A stretch of 10,512 nucleotides of DNA from JBOFFI01 sp051657245. GTDB lineage: Bacteria > Pseudomonadota > Alphaproteobacteria > Holosporales > JBOFFI01. The notes below the pieces were generated by a model. The model was given only the letters and a program-made list of their open reading frames with translations. It was not told where the DNA came from and ran no database searches. The stretch lies in the NCBI GenBank assembly GCA_051657245.1, contig JBOFKI010000096.1, positions 1 through 10,512 on the forward strand, given 5' to 3'. The translations under genes were made by a program, and so were the position numbers. Below, in pieces: positions 1-7,433 of the stretch; the stretch's first letter is position 1; each line of letters begins with the position of its first letter.

Positions 1-1
1 T

Positions 2-106
2 GAAAAGCTTGGAGGCACCTGCTTTTCTTGCATAAAACCCGCTGAACTTATTTCGCGTCTCTGGAACAAATGTTTCAGGGGCAAATACGCGACACCAGGG
101 ATCTAA
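2..106 (+). CDS. possible C-terminal fragment of an unknown gene running in from the left edge
   Basis: A + strand frame is open from the window start to a TAA at 104-106 and would encode 34 residues ending in ...GKYATPGI. It reads like protein (KLGGTCFSC near its start, then a basic/aromatic stretch), but 34 stop-free codons are not statistically convincing at this GC content. Another + frame also runs in from the edge and stops at 33-35, ending in EAPAFLA, so even the frame is uncertain. A stem AAAAGC/GCTTTT at 3-8/21-26 lies inside it and could instead be a terminator remnant of an upstream gene. I do not recognise the family. Confidence 0.18.
   Translation, partial: EKLGGTCFSCIKPAELISRLWNKCFRGKYATPGI
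59..80 (+). other. stem-loop, 9 bp stem with AAAT loop
   Basis: Bases 59-67 pair with 72-80 around the loop AAAT. Two of the pairs are G-U wobbles that only form in + strand RNA, which suggests + strand transcription if the structure is functional. No T-run follows, so it is not a classical intrinsic terminator. Confidence 0.35.
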
Positions 107-131
107 GAACTCCCCGATGCCGCTAACCTTT

Positions 132-152
132 AACGACTCCGACCGAGTCATT
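132..152. other. stem-loop upstream of the small ORF
   Basis: AACGACTC (132-139) and GAGTCATT (145-152) form an inverted repeat around CGACC. The core GACTC/GAGTC is perfect. The outer part pairs fully only as - strand RNA through a G-U pair and has one mismatch as + strand RNA. It sits 15 bp before the ATG of the 167-346 ORF. Its role is unknown. Confidence 0.3.
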
Positions 153-166
153 TAAGGCTAAACAAG

Positions 167-346
167 ATGTTAAACGATTTTTCTTTTCTGGCGCAACGGA
201 AACTTTCACGCCTTCGACACTTTTTCTTCCCCCCGAGGGAAGGAGGAGACGGTTTGGGGCTGAGTGACTGTTTCTTTTTCTTGGGGCTGGCCCTTTGGTT
301 GACCTTAAGCACGCTGTGGGAGGATGCTGACGAAGGCGACGATTAA
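167..346 (+). CDS. possible small membrane protein, 59 aa
   Basis: ATG at 167 opens a 59-codon frame ending in TAA at 344-346. An AAGG ten bases or so upstream (154-157) could be a ribosome-binding site. The N-terminal half is basic (KLSRLRHFFFPPR). Residues of roughly 33-50 are hydrophobic (CFFFLGLALWLTL) and fit one membrane span. The tail is short and acidic (WEDADEGDD). The basic-before/acidic-after arrangement would place the N-terminus in the cytoplasm. No family is recognised. Against it: the region is more GC-rich than the neighbouring genes, so short open frames are expected by chance, and an arginine-rich 95-codon frame lies antisense (123-410). I regard it as a plausible but unproven gene. 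Confidence 0.33.
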   Translation: MLNDFSFLAQRKLSRLRHFFFPPREGGDGLGLSDCFFFLGLALWLTLSTLWEDADEGDD

Positions 347-541
347 GCCTGGCGTTCACGTTTACTGTCCGGAAAGGGGAGTTTAAGCGCGAACGTGCGA
401 GGTGTTGCAAAGTTCCATGCGGCAGTTTTCTCCATAAACAAAGCTATCCATGGCCTTTGCGCGCGTAAGCCTTTTGCGTTTCGCTCCTCTGATCCGGAAT
501 TTGATGCTATGATAGCTTGGATATCTCATCTCCGCCGCTCT
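347..541. other. intergenic stretch without a supported gene
   Basis: No gene is supported here. The + frame of the upstream small ORF stays open after its stop, from 347 to a TAG at 569-571 inside the repeat, but it has no early start codon. A perfect small dyad GCTAT-G-ATAGC lies at 506-516. No tRNA, rRNA or clear promoter is visible. Confidence 0.5.
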
Positions 542-651
542 TTTGTCATTCTCGCGGCGGCGGGAATCTAGACAATCTTATCACCTGGAACCTCTACTGA
601 AGCATCATGTTTGTGTGGTTTTTCCTGGATCCCCGCCTGCGCGGGGATGAC
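542..651. repeat. palindromic (REP/BIME-like) repeat, copy 1
   Basis: The element opens with TTTGTCATTCTCGCGG and closes with CGCGGGGATGACAAA just past its end, so its ends are inverted complements. Each end is also its own stem-loop: GTCATTCTCGCGGCGGCGGG near the start and GATCCCCGCCTGCGCGGGG near the end, separated by about 60 bp. It matches copy 2 at 6525-6635 along its whole length in the same orientation, about 80-85% identical by eye. It belongs to the widespread class of proteobacterial intergenic repeats with the core GTCATTCCCGCG/CTGGATTCCCGC, known for giving spurious peptides such as WIPAFAGMT. There is no transposase, so it would be non-autonomous. Confidence 0.85.
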
Positions 652-696
652 AAATAAAGATCTTTTATCAGACATCTTTCATAGCTTTACTTTTTT

Positions 697-719
697 ATTA
701 AAAAAAGATTTTTTTTAAT
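697..719. promoter_or_regulatory. AT-only inverted repeat in the efflux operon leader
   Basis: An A-tract (700-706) and T-tract (710-716) form a 10 bp A/T-only stem from 697-706 and 710-719 around GAT. The whole 660-790 leader is strongly AT-rich. Such tracts bend DNA and often act as UP-like elements, so a promoter role for the efflux operon is inferred. I could not fix a convincing -35/-10 pair. Confidence 0.3.
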
Positions 720-731
720 TTAAAAACCAAA

Positions 732-750
732 GTATACACCAAAAATATAC
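732..750. promoter_or_regulatory. possible operator dyad GTATA-N9-TATAC
   Basis: GTATA at 732-736 and TATAC at 746-750 are inverted halves separated by 9 bp, 46 bp before the first efflux gene. The position and spacing would suit a dimeric repressor of the TetR or MarR type, which commonly control RND pumps, but no regulator gene is adjacent. The same bases could also contribute a -10 element (TATACA or TATACC). Confidence 0.25.
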
Positions 751-796
751 CATTTGCGTTTTAGACTAAAGAAAAACAAATTTTATAAGTTGCCCA

Positions 797-1951
797 ATGT
801 TAAAGACGTTTCTCTTGGTTTTGACCATCTGTTTTCCTTTTTTAGGTTGCGAGAAAAGCTCCCAATCGCCAAAATCAGACCCACAATCAGCAGAGCCGAA
901 CGTAACAATTCATAACATAACGACAGAAAATCTTACCCAAGACCATGAATTTACAGCCCAAACCCAAAGCTATTGCACCGTTCAGGTAAGGGGGCGCGTC
1001 GAAGGAATTTTGCTTAAACGCCATTTTCAAGAAGGACAAATTGTTCAACAAGGTCAGGTTTTATTCACGATAGACCCAAGGCCTTTTGAAGCAAAGGTTC
1101 AAAAAGCGCGTGCTTTTTTGGCTGAAACGAAAGCAACTGATGAAAATGCAAAGAAGAACCATAGGCGGCTCCAATCCCTTGTCAAACAAAAAGCAGTGAG
1201 TCAAAAAGAAGCTGATGAAGCAGAAGCAGCGGCACGCGTTGCTGAGGCAAACGTGCAATCTGCCGAGGCCCAACTGAAAGAAGCTGTTCTTGATCTGGAA
1301 TATACAACCATCGCTTCTCCACTTTCAGGGGTCACGTCTATATTTCAAAAAAATGAAGGAGATTTAGTTATACCAGGAACTGGAGAGAGCAGCCTTCTCA
1401 CGCAAATCACCCAGCTAGATCCTATTTATGTTAATTTTTATGTGACGGATAAAGAACTTCAAGAATCTCGAAATTTATTCCAAAAAAGAAGCCCAGAAGA
1501 AAGCCCTTTAGCGGCGAAGCTTTTTCTATCAGATGGCTCCCCCTATTCAGAAGCAGGCGTTGTTACCTTCTCAGACCCTTTAATGCGTAAAGAAACGGGA
1601 ACGTTTTTGATGCGTGCTACCTTTCCGAACCCGCAACACCTTTTAAAACCAGGTCAGTTTGTGAAGCTTAAAATCCAAAGCCCTCCGATTCCTCAAGCCA
1701 TTGTGATCCCGCAACGGAGCGTGGTTCAAAAAGACGACCAATACCTGGTTTTTATCCTTGATGCAGATCTAAAAGTGACCCCCCGCGTCATTCAAGGAAA
1801 AATGTTAAAAGACAACCTATTTTGGGTGAAAGAAGGGCTTAGTCCTGGGGAAAAAATTATCTTAGATGGTGTTATCAGGTTGAAGCCTGGAATGAAAGTC
1901 ACCATCGCACCGCCGTCGTCAACGCCTCCTCAAGAACCCAAAAAATCATAA
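797..1951 (+). CDS. RND efflux periplasmic adaptor (membrane fusion protein), lipoprotein
   Basis: This is the periplasmic adaptor of a tripartite RND multidrug pump (AcrA/MexA family); it links the inner-membrane antiporter to the outer-membrane channel. The 384-residue length is typical. The N-terminus is a lipoprotein signal with lipobox FLGC and the lipidated cysteine at position 18. The lipoyl/barrel-sandwich domain comes in two halves (about 61-97, with VRGRVEGILLK and the EGQIV turn, and about 168-195, with TTIASPLSGV). Between them lies an alanine/glutamate/lysine-rich alpha-helical hairpin (about 98-165). A beta-barrel and membrane-proximal domain follow (FSDPLMRKETGTFLMRATF, then PGQFVKL). 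ATG 797 is chosen because it gives the complete signal peptide; no clear Shine-Dalgarno precedes it. It is the first gene of the operon, 21 nt before the antiporter. Substrates cannot be predicted. Confidence 0.96.
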   Translation: MLKTFLLVLTICFPFLGCEKSSQSPKSDPQSAEPNVTIHNITTENLTQDHEFTAQTQSYCTVQVRGRVEGILLKRHFQEGQIVQQGQVLFTIDPRPFEAKVQKARAFLAETKATDENAKKNHRRLQSLVKQKAVSQKEADEAEAAARVAEANVQSAEAQLKEAVLDLEYTTIASPLSGVTSIFQKNEGDLVIPGTGESSLLTQITQLDPIYVNFYVTDKELQESRNLFQKRSPEESPLAAKLFLSDGSPYSEAGVVTFSDPLMRKETGTFLMRATFPNPQHLLKPGQFVKLKIQSPPIPQAIVIPQRSVVQKDDQYLVFILDADLKVTPRVIQGKMLKDNLFWVKEGLSPGEKIILDGVIRLKPGMKVTIAPPSSTPPQEPKKS

Positions 1952-1972
1952 AAAAAGTTAGAAAAAACGCAC

Positions 1973-4900
1973 ATGTTCGAATTTTTTATCAGACGCCCCA
2001 TTTTTTCTTGTGTGCTTTCTGTGGTGATTGTTTTGGTGGGGCTTTCTTGCCTACTCAAGCTCCCCATCGATATTTTTCCACCCATTGCGCCCCCAACTAT
2101 TTTTGTGAACACCAGCTATCCCAGTGCCAGCGCAGAAACCCTTTCTAAAACGGTTGCATCCCCCCTAGAGGCCCAAATCAACGGTGTTGAAAATATGCTG
2201 TATATGGTGACAAACAACACCAATACAGGCGACATGAGCACAACGATTACGTTTGATATTGGCTCTGATACAGATATGAATTTGGTCAATACTCGCAACC
2301 GGGTTAGTTTAGCTGAGCCTAAACTCCCCGCAGACGTCAAAGCAATTGGTCTAAAAATCAATAAAAAATCAACGAGCATGCTCCAAATTGTAACGTTTCA
2401 ATCACCTGATCAAAGCATGAACATGGTTGACATGACCGCTTATGTAGATATCAACGTTTTGGACACCATTAAACGCATTCCAGGTGTTGGGGATGCGCAA
2501 ATCATCAACCCTTTAAATGCCATTCGTATCTGGCTAGACACAAATAAATTGGGAAAGCTCTCGCTCTCTGTATCCGATGTTATCCAAGCTGTTCGGGAGC
2601 AAAATAATCAATACGCAACGGGGAAGATTGGGCTTCCTCCTTCTCCCGACCTGATGGAAAAGAGCTATGGCATCGTCGCTAAAGGAAGGCTCGCAACCCC
2701 AGAAGAATTTGAGCAAATCGTCTTAAAAGCATCTGATAATGGGGAAATCATCCGGCTTAAAGATGTTGGTCGTGCAGAACTTGGATCCCAAAATTATGAA
2801 TTTATTGGAAAACTCAATGGAACCCCCACCCTTATTTTAGCAACCTACCTTCAACCTGGCGCCAATGCTCTAGCGGTTGCACATCTTATTCGAGAAACGG
2901 TCGCAGAGCTTTCTAAAAGATTACCTTCTGGAATTACCTGTAAAATTCCCTATGACACCACCAAATTTATCGAAATTTCCGTTAAAGAGGTTCTGTATAC
3001 CCTGTTTGAAGCAGTTGCCCTTGTTTTTTTAGTCGTTTTTCTTTTTCTGCAAAATTGGCGAGCCACCGTTATCCCTATTCTCGCTGTCCCCATTTGTTTG
3101 ATTGGAGCCCTCATTGGGCTTGCAGCCCTTGGCTTTTCCATCAACACCCTCACATTGTTTGGGATGGTGTTGTCCATTGGCATTGTGGTAGATGACGCCA
3201 TCGTCGTGGTAGAAAATGTAGAACGCCTGATGCATGAAGAACATCTCCCCCCGCTTCAAGCAAGCATCAAAGCGATGCAAGAAGTGGGAGGGCCTGTTAT
3301 TGCCATTGTTCTCATCCTTTGCGCCGTTTTTGTTCCCGTAGCTTTTTTGGAAGGCCTCCTCGGACAGCTTTATAAGCAATTCGCCATCACCATCACGATT
3401 TCCGTAGTGTTTTCTGGAATTGTTGCGCTCACCCTCAGCCCTGCTCTTTCAGCCTTGCTTTTGAAAAAAGCACCTTCTACGCCTAATCGATTTTTTCAAA
3501 TTTTTAACGTCGGATTCGAGCGTGTGCATCGCGCCTATACCCATGGTGTTGAATATTTTATCAAAAAGCCCCTTTTGGGACTCATCGGATTTGGGGTCGT
3601 CATCCTCGCTTGCGGGGTTTTAAGTAAAATGATCCCAAGCAGCCTTGTCCCTGAAGAAGACCAAGGGTACCTGATTATGGTTGCGGGCACGCTCCCTGGT
3701 ACAACGATTCAAAAAATTGAATCTCTTACAGAAAAACTTGAAGCTATTATCAGACAGCACCCTGCTGTTGATTATATAACCAGCCTCGGAGGCTTTGATC
3801 TGATATCAGGCCAAAAAAATCCTTCTAATGCAACCCTTTTTGTCGTACTGAAAGATTGGGAAGAACGAAAAACAGCAGCCCTTAAAGCTCCTGCTGTTCA
3901 AGCAGAACTTTCTAGAAAACTCTCTGTCATCCAAGACGCCAAGGTGCTTCTATTTAATCCACCCACAATCCAAGGACTTGGAGCTGTTGCTGGGTTTGAA
4001 TTTTACCTGGAAGATAGGGGAAATCGAAGCATTCAAGACATTGAAGCGGTTGCTCAAACTTTTATCCAGGCTTCCCAAAAACACCCCGCTATTACCCATC
4101 TTAGCACAAGCTTACAAACAGTGCTCCCCCAATACATGGCAAACGTTGATAAAGAAAAAGCGAAGTCTCTCGGAGTCCCCCTCGATCAAATTTTTGCAAC
4201 CCTTGCTTCTTATTATGGTGGCTATTATGTCAATGATTTTAGCAAATCTGGCCGTGTTTATCAGGTCCAGATCCAATCAGATGCTCCCCATCGGCTTGCG
4301 ACAGATGATTTAAAGCATATGTACGTACGCTCGAACACAACCCAAACCATGATTCCTTTAAGCGCAGTGATAACTTTTACCCCCTCCACAGGCCCTGTCA
4401 TGATCAACCATTTTAACGGAAGCGTATCTGCCTATTTAAATGGAATGGGTGCTCCCGGTTATAGCTCTGGACAACATCTTCAAGCCATTGAGGAAATTGC
4501 TCAAGAGGTATTGCCAGAAGACATGAAGCTTTCTTGGGCTGGGTCTGCTTTTCAAGAAAAGAAAACAGGATATCAATCTCTCTTTGCTATCGGGTTTGGG
4601 TTGGTCATGGTGGTGCTTATCCTTGCTGCCCTTTATGAAAAATTGCTGCTTCCCATTTCTGTTTTATGCGTCACGCCTTTTGGCGTTCTCGGAGCGCTGC
4701 TGGCAGTTTTTTTGACCGGCCTTACCAACGATATCTATTTCCAAATAGGCCTCCTCACCCTTGTGGGGCTTTCCGCTAAAAATTCCATCCTCATCGTAGA
4801 ATTCGCCATTATTAAACGTGCAGAGGGCCTTTCCATTGTGGAAGCAGCTATTGAAGCGGCTCGCTTACGCTTTCGCCCCATTCTCATGACATCTCTTGCT

Positions 4901-5125
4901 TTCATTTTGGGAGCAGTTCCTCTCGTTTTGAGCTCTGGCGCAGGAGCAAACGGACGCCATTCCATCGGAACTGGGCTTATTGGAGGCATGATATTTGCGA
5001 GCTCCCTCTCGCTTTTTTTCATTCCGCTTTTTTATGTGCTTTTCCAAAGGCTCAGTGAATCTATGCAAAAAACTTTAAAATCTAAAGAAGCGAATCATGC
5101 TAAAGCTAATCTCCCTCAATCTTAA
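1973..5125 (+). CDS. RND multidrug efflux permease, HAE1 (AcrB-like) family
   Basis: This is the inner-membrane proton/drug antiporter of the tripartite pump; the trimer takes substrates from the periplasm and outer leaflet and drives them out with the proton motive force. It has 1050 residues, as expected (AcrB has 1049). It begins MFEFFIRRPIF, the family N-terminus before TM1. TM4 holds the paired aspartates of the proton relay, D407 and D408 (GIVVDDAIVVVEN), at the same numbers as AcrB. The TM10 lysine is present at about 936 (LSAKNSILIVEFA). Two large periplasmic loops (about 35-335 and 560-865) form the porter and docking domains. The DD pair and the absence of heavy-metal-type motifs favour the drug (HAE1) family over metal pumps. 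Its 3' end overlaps the next gene by 29 nt, suggesting translational coupling. Confidence 0.98.
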   Translation: MFEFFIRRPIFSCVLSVVIVLVGLSCLLKLPIDIFPPIAPPTIFVNTSYPSASAETLSKTVASPLEAQINGVENMLYMVTNNTNTGDMSTTITFDIGSDTDMNLVNTRNRVSLAEPKLPADVKAIGLKINKKSTSMLQIVTFQSPDQSMNMVDMTAYVDINVLDTIKRIPGVGDAQIINPLNAIRIWLDTNKLGKLSLSVSDVIQAVREQNNQYATGKIGLPPSPDLMEKSYGIVAKGRLATPEEFEQIVLKASDNGEIIRLKDVGRAELGSQNYEFIGKLNGTPTLILATYLQPGANALAVAHLIRETVAELSKRLPSGITCKIPYDTTKFIEISVKEVLYTLFEAVALVFLVVFLFLQNWRATVIPILAVPICLIGALIGLAALGFSINTLTLFGMVLSIGIVVDDAIVVVENVERLMHEEHLPPLQASIKAMQEVGGPVIAIVLILCAVFVPVAFLEGLLGQLYKQFAITITISVVFSGIVALTLSPALSALLLKKAPSTPNRFFQIFNVGFERVHRAYTHGVEYFIKKPLLGLIGFGVVILACGVLSKMIPSSLVPEEDQGYLIMVAGTLPGTTIQKIESLTEKLEAIIRQHPAVDYITSLGGFDLISGQKNPSNATLFVVLKDWEERKTAALKAPAVQAELSRKLSVIQDAKVLLFNPPTIQGLGAVAGFEFYLEDRGNRSIQDIEAVAQTFIQASQKHPAITHLSTSLQTVLPQYMANVDKEKAKSLGVPLDQIFATLASYYGGYYVNDFSKSGRVYQVQIQSDAPHRLATDDLKHMYVRSNTTQTMIPLSAVITFTPSTGPVMINHFNGSVSAYLNGMGAPGYSSGQHLQAIEEIAQEVLPEDMKLSWAGSAFQEKKTGYQSLFAIGFGLVMVVLILAALYEKLLLPISVLCVTPFGVLGALLAVFLTGLTNDIYFQIGLLTLVGLSAKNSILIVEFAIIKRAEGLSIVEAAIEAARLRFRPILMTSLAFILGAVPLVLSSGAGANGRHSIGTGLIGGMIFASSLSLFFIPLFYVLFQRLSESMQKTLKSKEANHAKANLPQS

Positions 5126-6554
5126 ATCTTCTCATAAAAAGCTTATGTTGTTATGCTTGTCGGTTTTATTAGCGGGGTGCTTGCGCGTAGGCAACGATTA
5201 TACTCCCCCTCAAGCTGATATCCCAAACACGTGGCGCACATCAGGCGTTACAGGAAACACGAAAGGGGAGGACCATCAGGACTGGTGGAAACGCTTTCAA
5301 GACCCTCAGCTCACCGCCCTCATCAACACAGCGGCTCAAAAAAATAAAAGCCTCCAACGATCTGCCCAACAGATCAAAAAGTATGAGGCCCTCTTGGGTG
5401 TAGCCCAAAGTGGCTACTTCCCACAAATAGATCTTTCTGCTCAGGTTCAACGCTCAAAAATTTCCCAAGAAACCAAGATGGGGGGGAGCACTCAAAATCC
5501 CTACCAATGGGATCACCAAGGGTTTATCAATCTTTCCTATGAAATTGATTTTTGGGGCCGGGTACAACGGCAAGAAGAATCCGCTCTTGCAACGTTGCTT
5601 GCTGAAAAAGCTTCCCAAAAAATTGTGCTGCTGACGGTGGTGACTGCCGTCGCCCAACGCTATTTTACGCTGCGGGCCCTGGATGGATCTCTGGCCATTT
5701 CCCAAGAGTTGCTAGCCCTTTCAAGGGAACATGAGCACCTCATCCAACGGCGCTTTCAAGAAGGATTTTCCTCGTCTCTCGACGTGCAAGAAGCTGTGGC
5801 AAGCACAGCCCAAGCCGCCCAAGACGTCTCAAGGCTGCAGCATCAAATTGCCCAAGAAGAACATGCACTTTGCGTTTTGCTGGGGCGGAATCCTTCCCCC
5901 ATTGAGCGAGGGAAATCCCTGGAGCAGATCCACCTTCCGGAGATAAAAATCCAAGCGCTGCCTTCTCATTTGCTGAAGCAACGCCCAGATATTGAGCGGG
6001 CTGAGCAAGAGCTGAGAGCGCGTAACGCAGATGTTGGGGTTGCGGAAGCGCAATTTTTCCCTCAAATCAACCTGCTTGCTTTTTTGGGAGTGGAATCCCT
6101 TCACAGTAGCACACTCCTCACCAAACGTGCCTTCAGCGGCGGTTTTGGCGGAGGGTTAACAGCACCCCTTTTCCACGGAGGAAGAATTCAACAGGAAGTG
6201 CGCGCTGCTGAGGCAGAACACCAAGAAGCCCTTCTTGCTTACCTCGAAACCCTCCAGGTAGCTTTTCAAGAAACAGAAGACGCCCTGGTTGGCTCCCAAA
6301 AAACCTTATCTTCCTACCAACAGCAACTTAAAATCCAATCAGCCCAGAAAAAAAATTATCACCTCCAGCAGATGCGCCACCAGCAGGGTGTTACCAGCCG
6401 GGTGGAATTGTTGAAAGCAAAGATGCTTTGGCTCCAAACACGCCAACAAAGCCTTGAAGCCCGTCTTAAAGCGTTTCTTGAGCAGCTCAAGCTTTATAAA
6501 GCCCTGGGAGGTGGATGGAGCCACTTTGTCATTCCCGCGGCGACGGGGATCTAG
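5097..6554 (+). CDS. outer-membrane efflux channel lipoprotein (NodT/OprM family)
   Basis: This is the TolC-like outer-membrane factor that forms the exit duct of the pump. It has 485 residues. The N-terminus is a lipoprotein signal with lipobox LAGC and cysteine 28, followed by the family signature VGNDYTPPQADIPNTWR and DWWKRFQDPQL. Two internally repeated OEP units follow (about 65-250 and 288-470), with the hallmarks YEIDFWGR, EGFSSSLDVQEA and LKQRPDIERAEQELRARNADVGVAEAQFFPQI. The start at 5097 overlaps the permease and has an AAAGAAG upstream. Starting at the next ATG (5145) would strip the basic n-region from the signal. Oddly, the usual C-terminus LYKALGGGW is extended by SHFVIPAATGI, encoded by the palindromic repeat, which also provides the stop. 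Confidence 0.96.
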   Translation: MLKLISLNLKSSHKKLMLLCLSVLLAGCLRVGNDYTPPQADIPNTWRTSGVTGNTKGEDHQDWWKRFQDPQLTALINTAAQKNKSLQRSAQQIKKYEALLGVAQSGYFPQIDLSAQVQRSKISQETKMGGSTQNPYQWDHQGFINLSYEIDFWGRVQRQEESALATLLAEKASQKIVLLTVVTAVAQRYFTLRALDGSLAISQELLALSREHEHLIQRRFQEGFSSSLDVQEAVASTAQAAQDVSRLQHQIAQEEHALCVLLGRNPSPIERGKSLEQIHLPEIKIQALPSHLLKQRPDIERAEQELRARNADVGVAEAQFFPQINLLAFLGVESLHSSTLLTKRAFSGGFGGGLTAPLFHGGRIQQEVRAAEAEHQEALLAYLETLQVAFQETEDALVGSQKTLSSYQQQLKIQSAQKKNYHLQQMRHQQGVTSRVELLKAKMLWLQTRQQSLEARLKAFLEQLKLYKALGGGWSHFVIPAATGI

Positions 6555-6635
6555 GCAATCCCATCATCTGGCACTTCTACTGAAACGTCATGTTTGTTGG
6601 ATTTCCTGGATCCCCGCTGCTGCTGTGGGGATGAC
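6525..6635. repeat. palindromic (REP/BIME-like) repeat, copy 2, overlapping the channel gene's 3' end
   Basis: This is the second copy of the element at 542-651, in the same orientation, about 80-85% identical by eye with a few short indels. It opens TTTGTCATTCCCGCGGCG and closes GATCCCCGCTGCTGCTGTGGGGATGAC-like. Its first 30 bp are translated as the end of the channel protein. The closing stem-loop lies between two convergent operons and may stop or stabilise transcripts from either side, though it lacks a T-run. Confidence 0.85.
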
Positions 6636-6693
6636 GGGAAAAGGCAAGGGGATGACAAGAAGGAAAAGGTTGGGAAAGGCAAAGGGGAACGGG
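6627..6693. repeat. purine-rich degenerate tandem tail of the repeat
   Basis: GGGGATGAC at 6627-6635 recurs at 6648-6656, a 21 bp step. The segment GGGAAAAGGCAAGGGGATGAC (from 6636) recurs imperfectly as GGGAAAGGCAAAGGGGAACG (from 6672). The + strand is almost pure G/A here. It looks like local slippage expansion of the repeat's end. Confidence 0.6.
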
Positions 6694-6745
6694 AAGAACA
6701 ATGTTTTGATCCATCAGAATGTAACAAAATGATTTTAATTTAAGC

Positions 6746-7411
6746 CTATTCTTCTTCTGAAAAATCGTAGGGTTTTTGGTAACTGCCCATGACAACGTGA
6801 AACGTCATGCTAGGTAGTCTTGTTTCTATATTTGTGTTGTCTAACCACGCAGAAGGAACTTGATGCCATTCTTCAAAAACATGCGCAACTGAAGGCTCTG
6901 GAAACCAGATTGAATAAGGCGTAGAGAGAGATGCAGTTGGTGCGCATGGAGAAGGCCGATCACCTTGGTGCTCAAAACAATGGTAGCTCCCTGGGGTATT
7001 AAAATAAAATCGCCCTCCAGGTTTAAGACATCCAAGCAACATACGAATCCAATCTTGAAACTCGAGGGTTTCTCCCAAGGGAGTTCCTCCATGGAGCAAA
7101 ATCACATCGAACGCAGCAGCAAAAGGTACGTGAGGGGGCTCTAATACAACAGCAATATCTTCTGTCTCTAATGTCATCCCTGGCAACAAACCCATCACAT
7201 GAAAATCCTGGGGATTGCGCAGAACTCTCTCAGAACCAGGAGGAGGAATTGAACCAATCTCTAAAAATATGCTTGGGACTCCAGCAGACCTTTTAGAACA
7301 AGCTGCTTCTTCGGTGCTCACCAGGTGAAAAAAACGCTTGTGAACTAAACGACCCCAAAAAGGGGCGCCTAATACCTCTGCGCACAAAGCCTGTTTCTGT
7401 TTTTTGGGCAA
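6746..7411 (-). CDS. SAM-dependent methyltransferase-like protein (class I fold, degenerate)
   Basis: The 221-residue product has the layout of a small class I methyltransferase. A glycine-containing first strand (about 48-58, IFLEIGSIPPP) stands where motif I would be. The stretch VPFAAAFDVILLHGGTP (about 95-111) matches the usual 'LPF...FD.VL.HG' strand 4, and GCLKPGGRFYFNTPG (about 127-141) matches 'LKPGGR'. The opening EVLGAPFWGRLVHKRFF resembles the 'FYATPLGR.ARR' start of a methyltransferase family common in alphaproteobacteria, which is my best guess. The motif I glycines are poor, so SAM binding is unproven. The substrate is unknown. The start is a TTG 22 nt after the infC stop; an in-frame TAG just upstream (7439-7441) leaves no ATG or GTG candidate near it. 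The last residues are acidic (DFSEEE). It is probably cotranscribed with infC. Confidence 0.75.
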   Translation of the reverse strand: MPKKQKQALCAEVLGAPFWGRLVHKRFFHLVSTEEAACSKRSAGVPSIFLEIGSIPPPGSERVLRNPQDFHVMGLLPGMTLETEDIAVVLEPPHVPFAAAFDVILLHGGTPLGETLEFQDWIRMLLGCLKPGGRFYFNTPGSYHCFEHQGDRPSPCAPTASLSTPYSIWFPEPSVAHVFEEWHQVPSAWLDNTNIETRLPSMTFHVVMGSYQKPYDFSEEE

Positions 7412-7433
7412 CCCACTTCCCCAATCAAACGCT

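Noticed and set aside
123..410. 95-codon - strand ORF
   Set aside because: Arginine- and proline-rich with no recognisable domain, and antisense to the more protein-like small + strand frame. Considered a chance frame in GC-richer DNA.
1..430. tmRNA, RNase P RNA or SRP RNA
   Set aside because: The region is structured, but the tmRNA GGATTCGAC motif and a tag frame such as ANDN...LAA, the RNase P GAGGAAAGTCC core, and the SRP tetraloop motifs are absent on both strands.
3029..3379. 116-codon - strand ORF within the permease
   Set aside because: It is antisense to the conserved TM3-TM6 region of the RND permease. Its length comes from the codon bias of the real gene.
6454..6732. 92-codon + strand ORF (SFPRRRGSRQ ... 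WIPAAAVGMT)
   Set aside because: It lies out of frame over the 3' end of the channel gene and then across the palindromic repeat. WIPA..GMT and FPRRRGSR are the typical spurious translations of this repeat class.
6636..6745. intrinsic terminator between the convergent operons
   Set aside because: Only a weak AAAAT/ATTTT dyad near 6727-6737 and the repeat hairpin without a T-run are present, so a terminator could not be supported.
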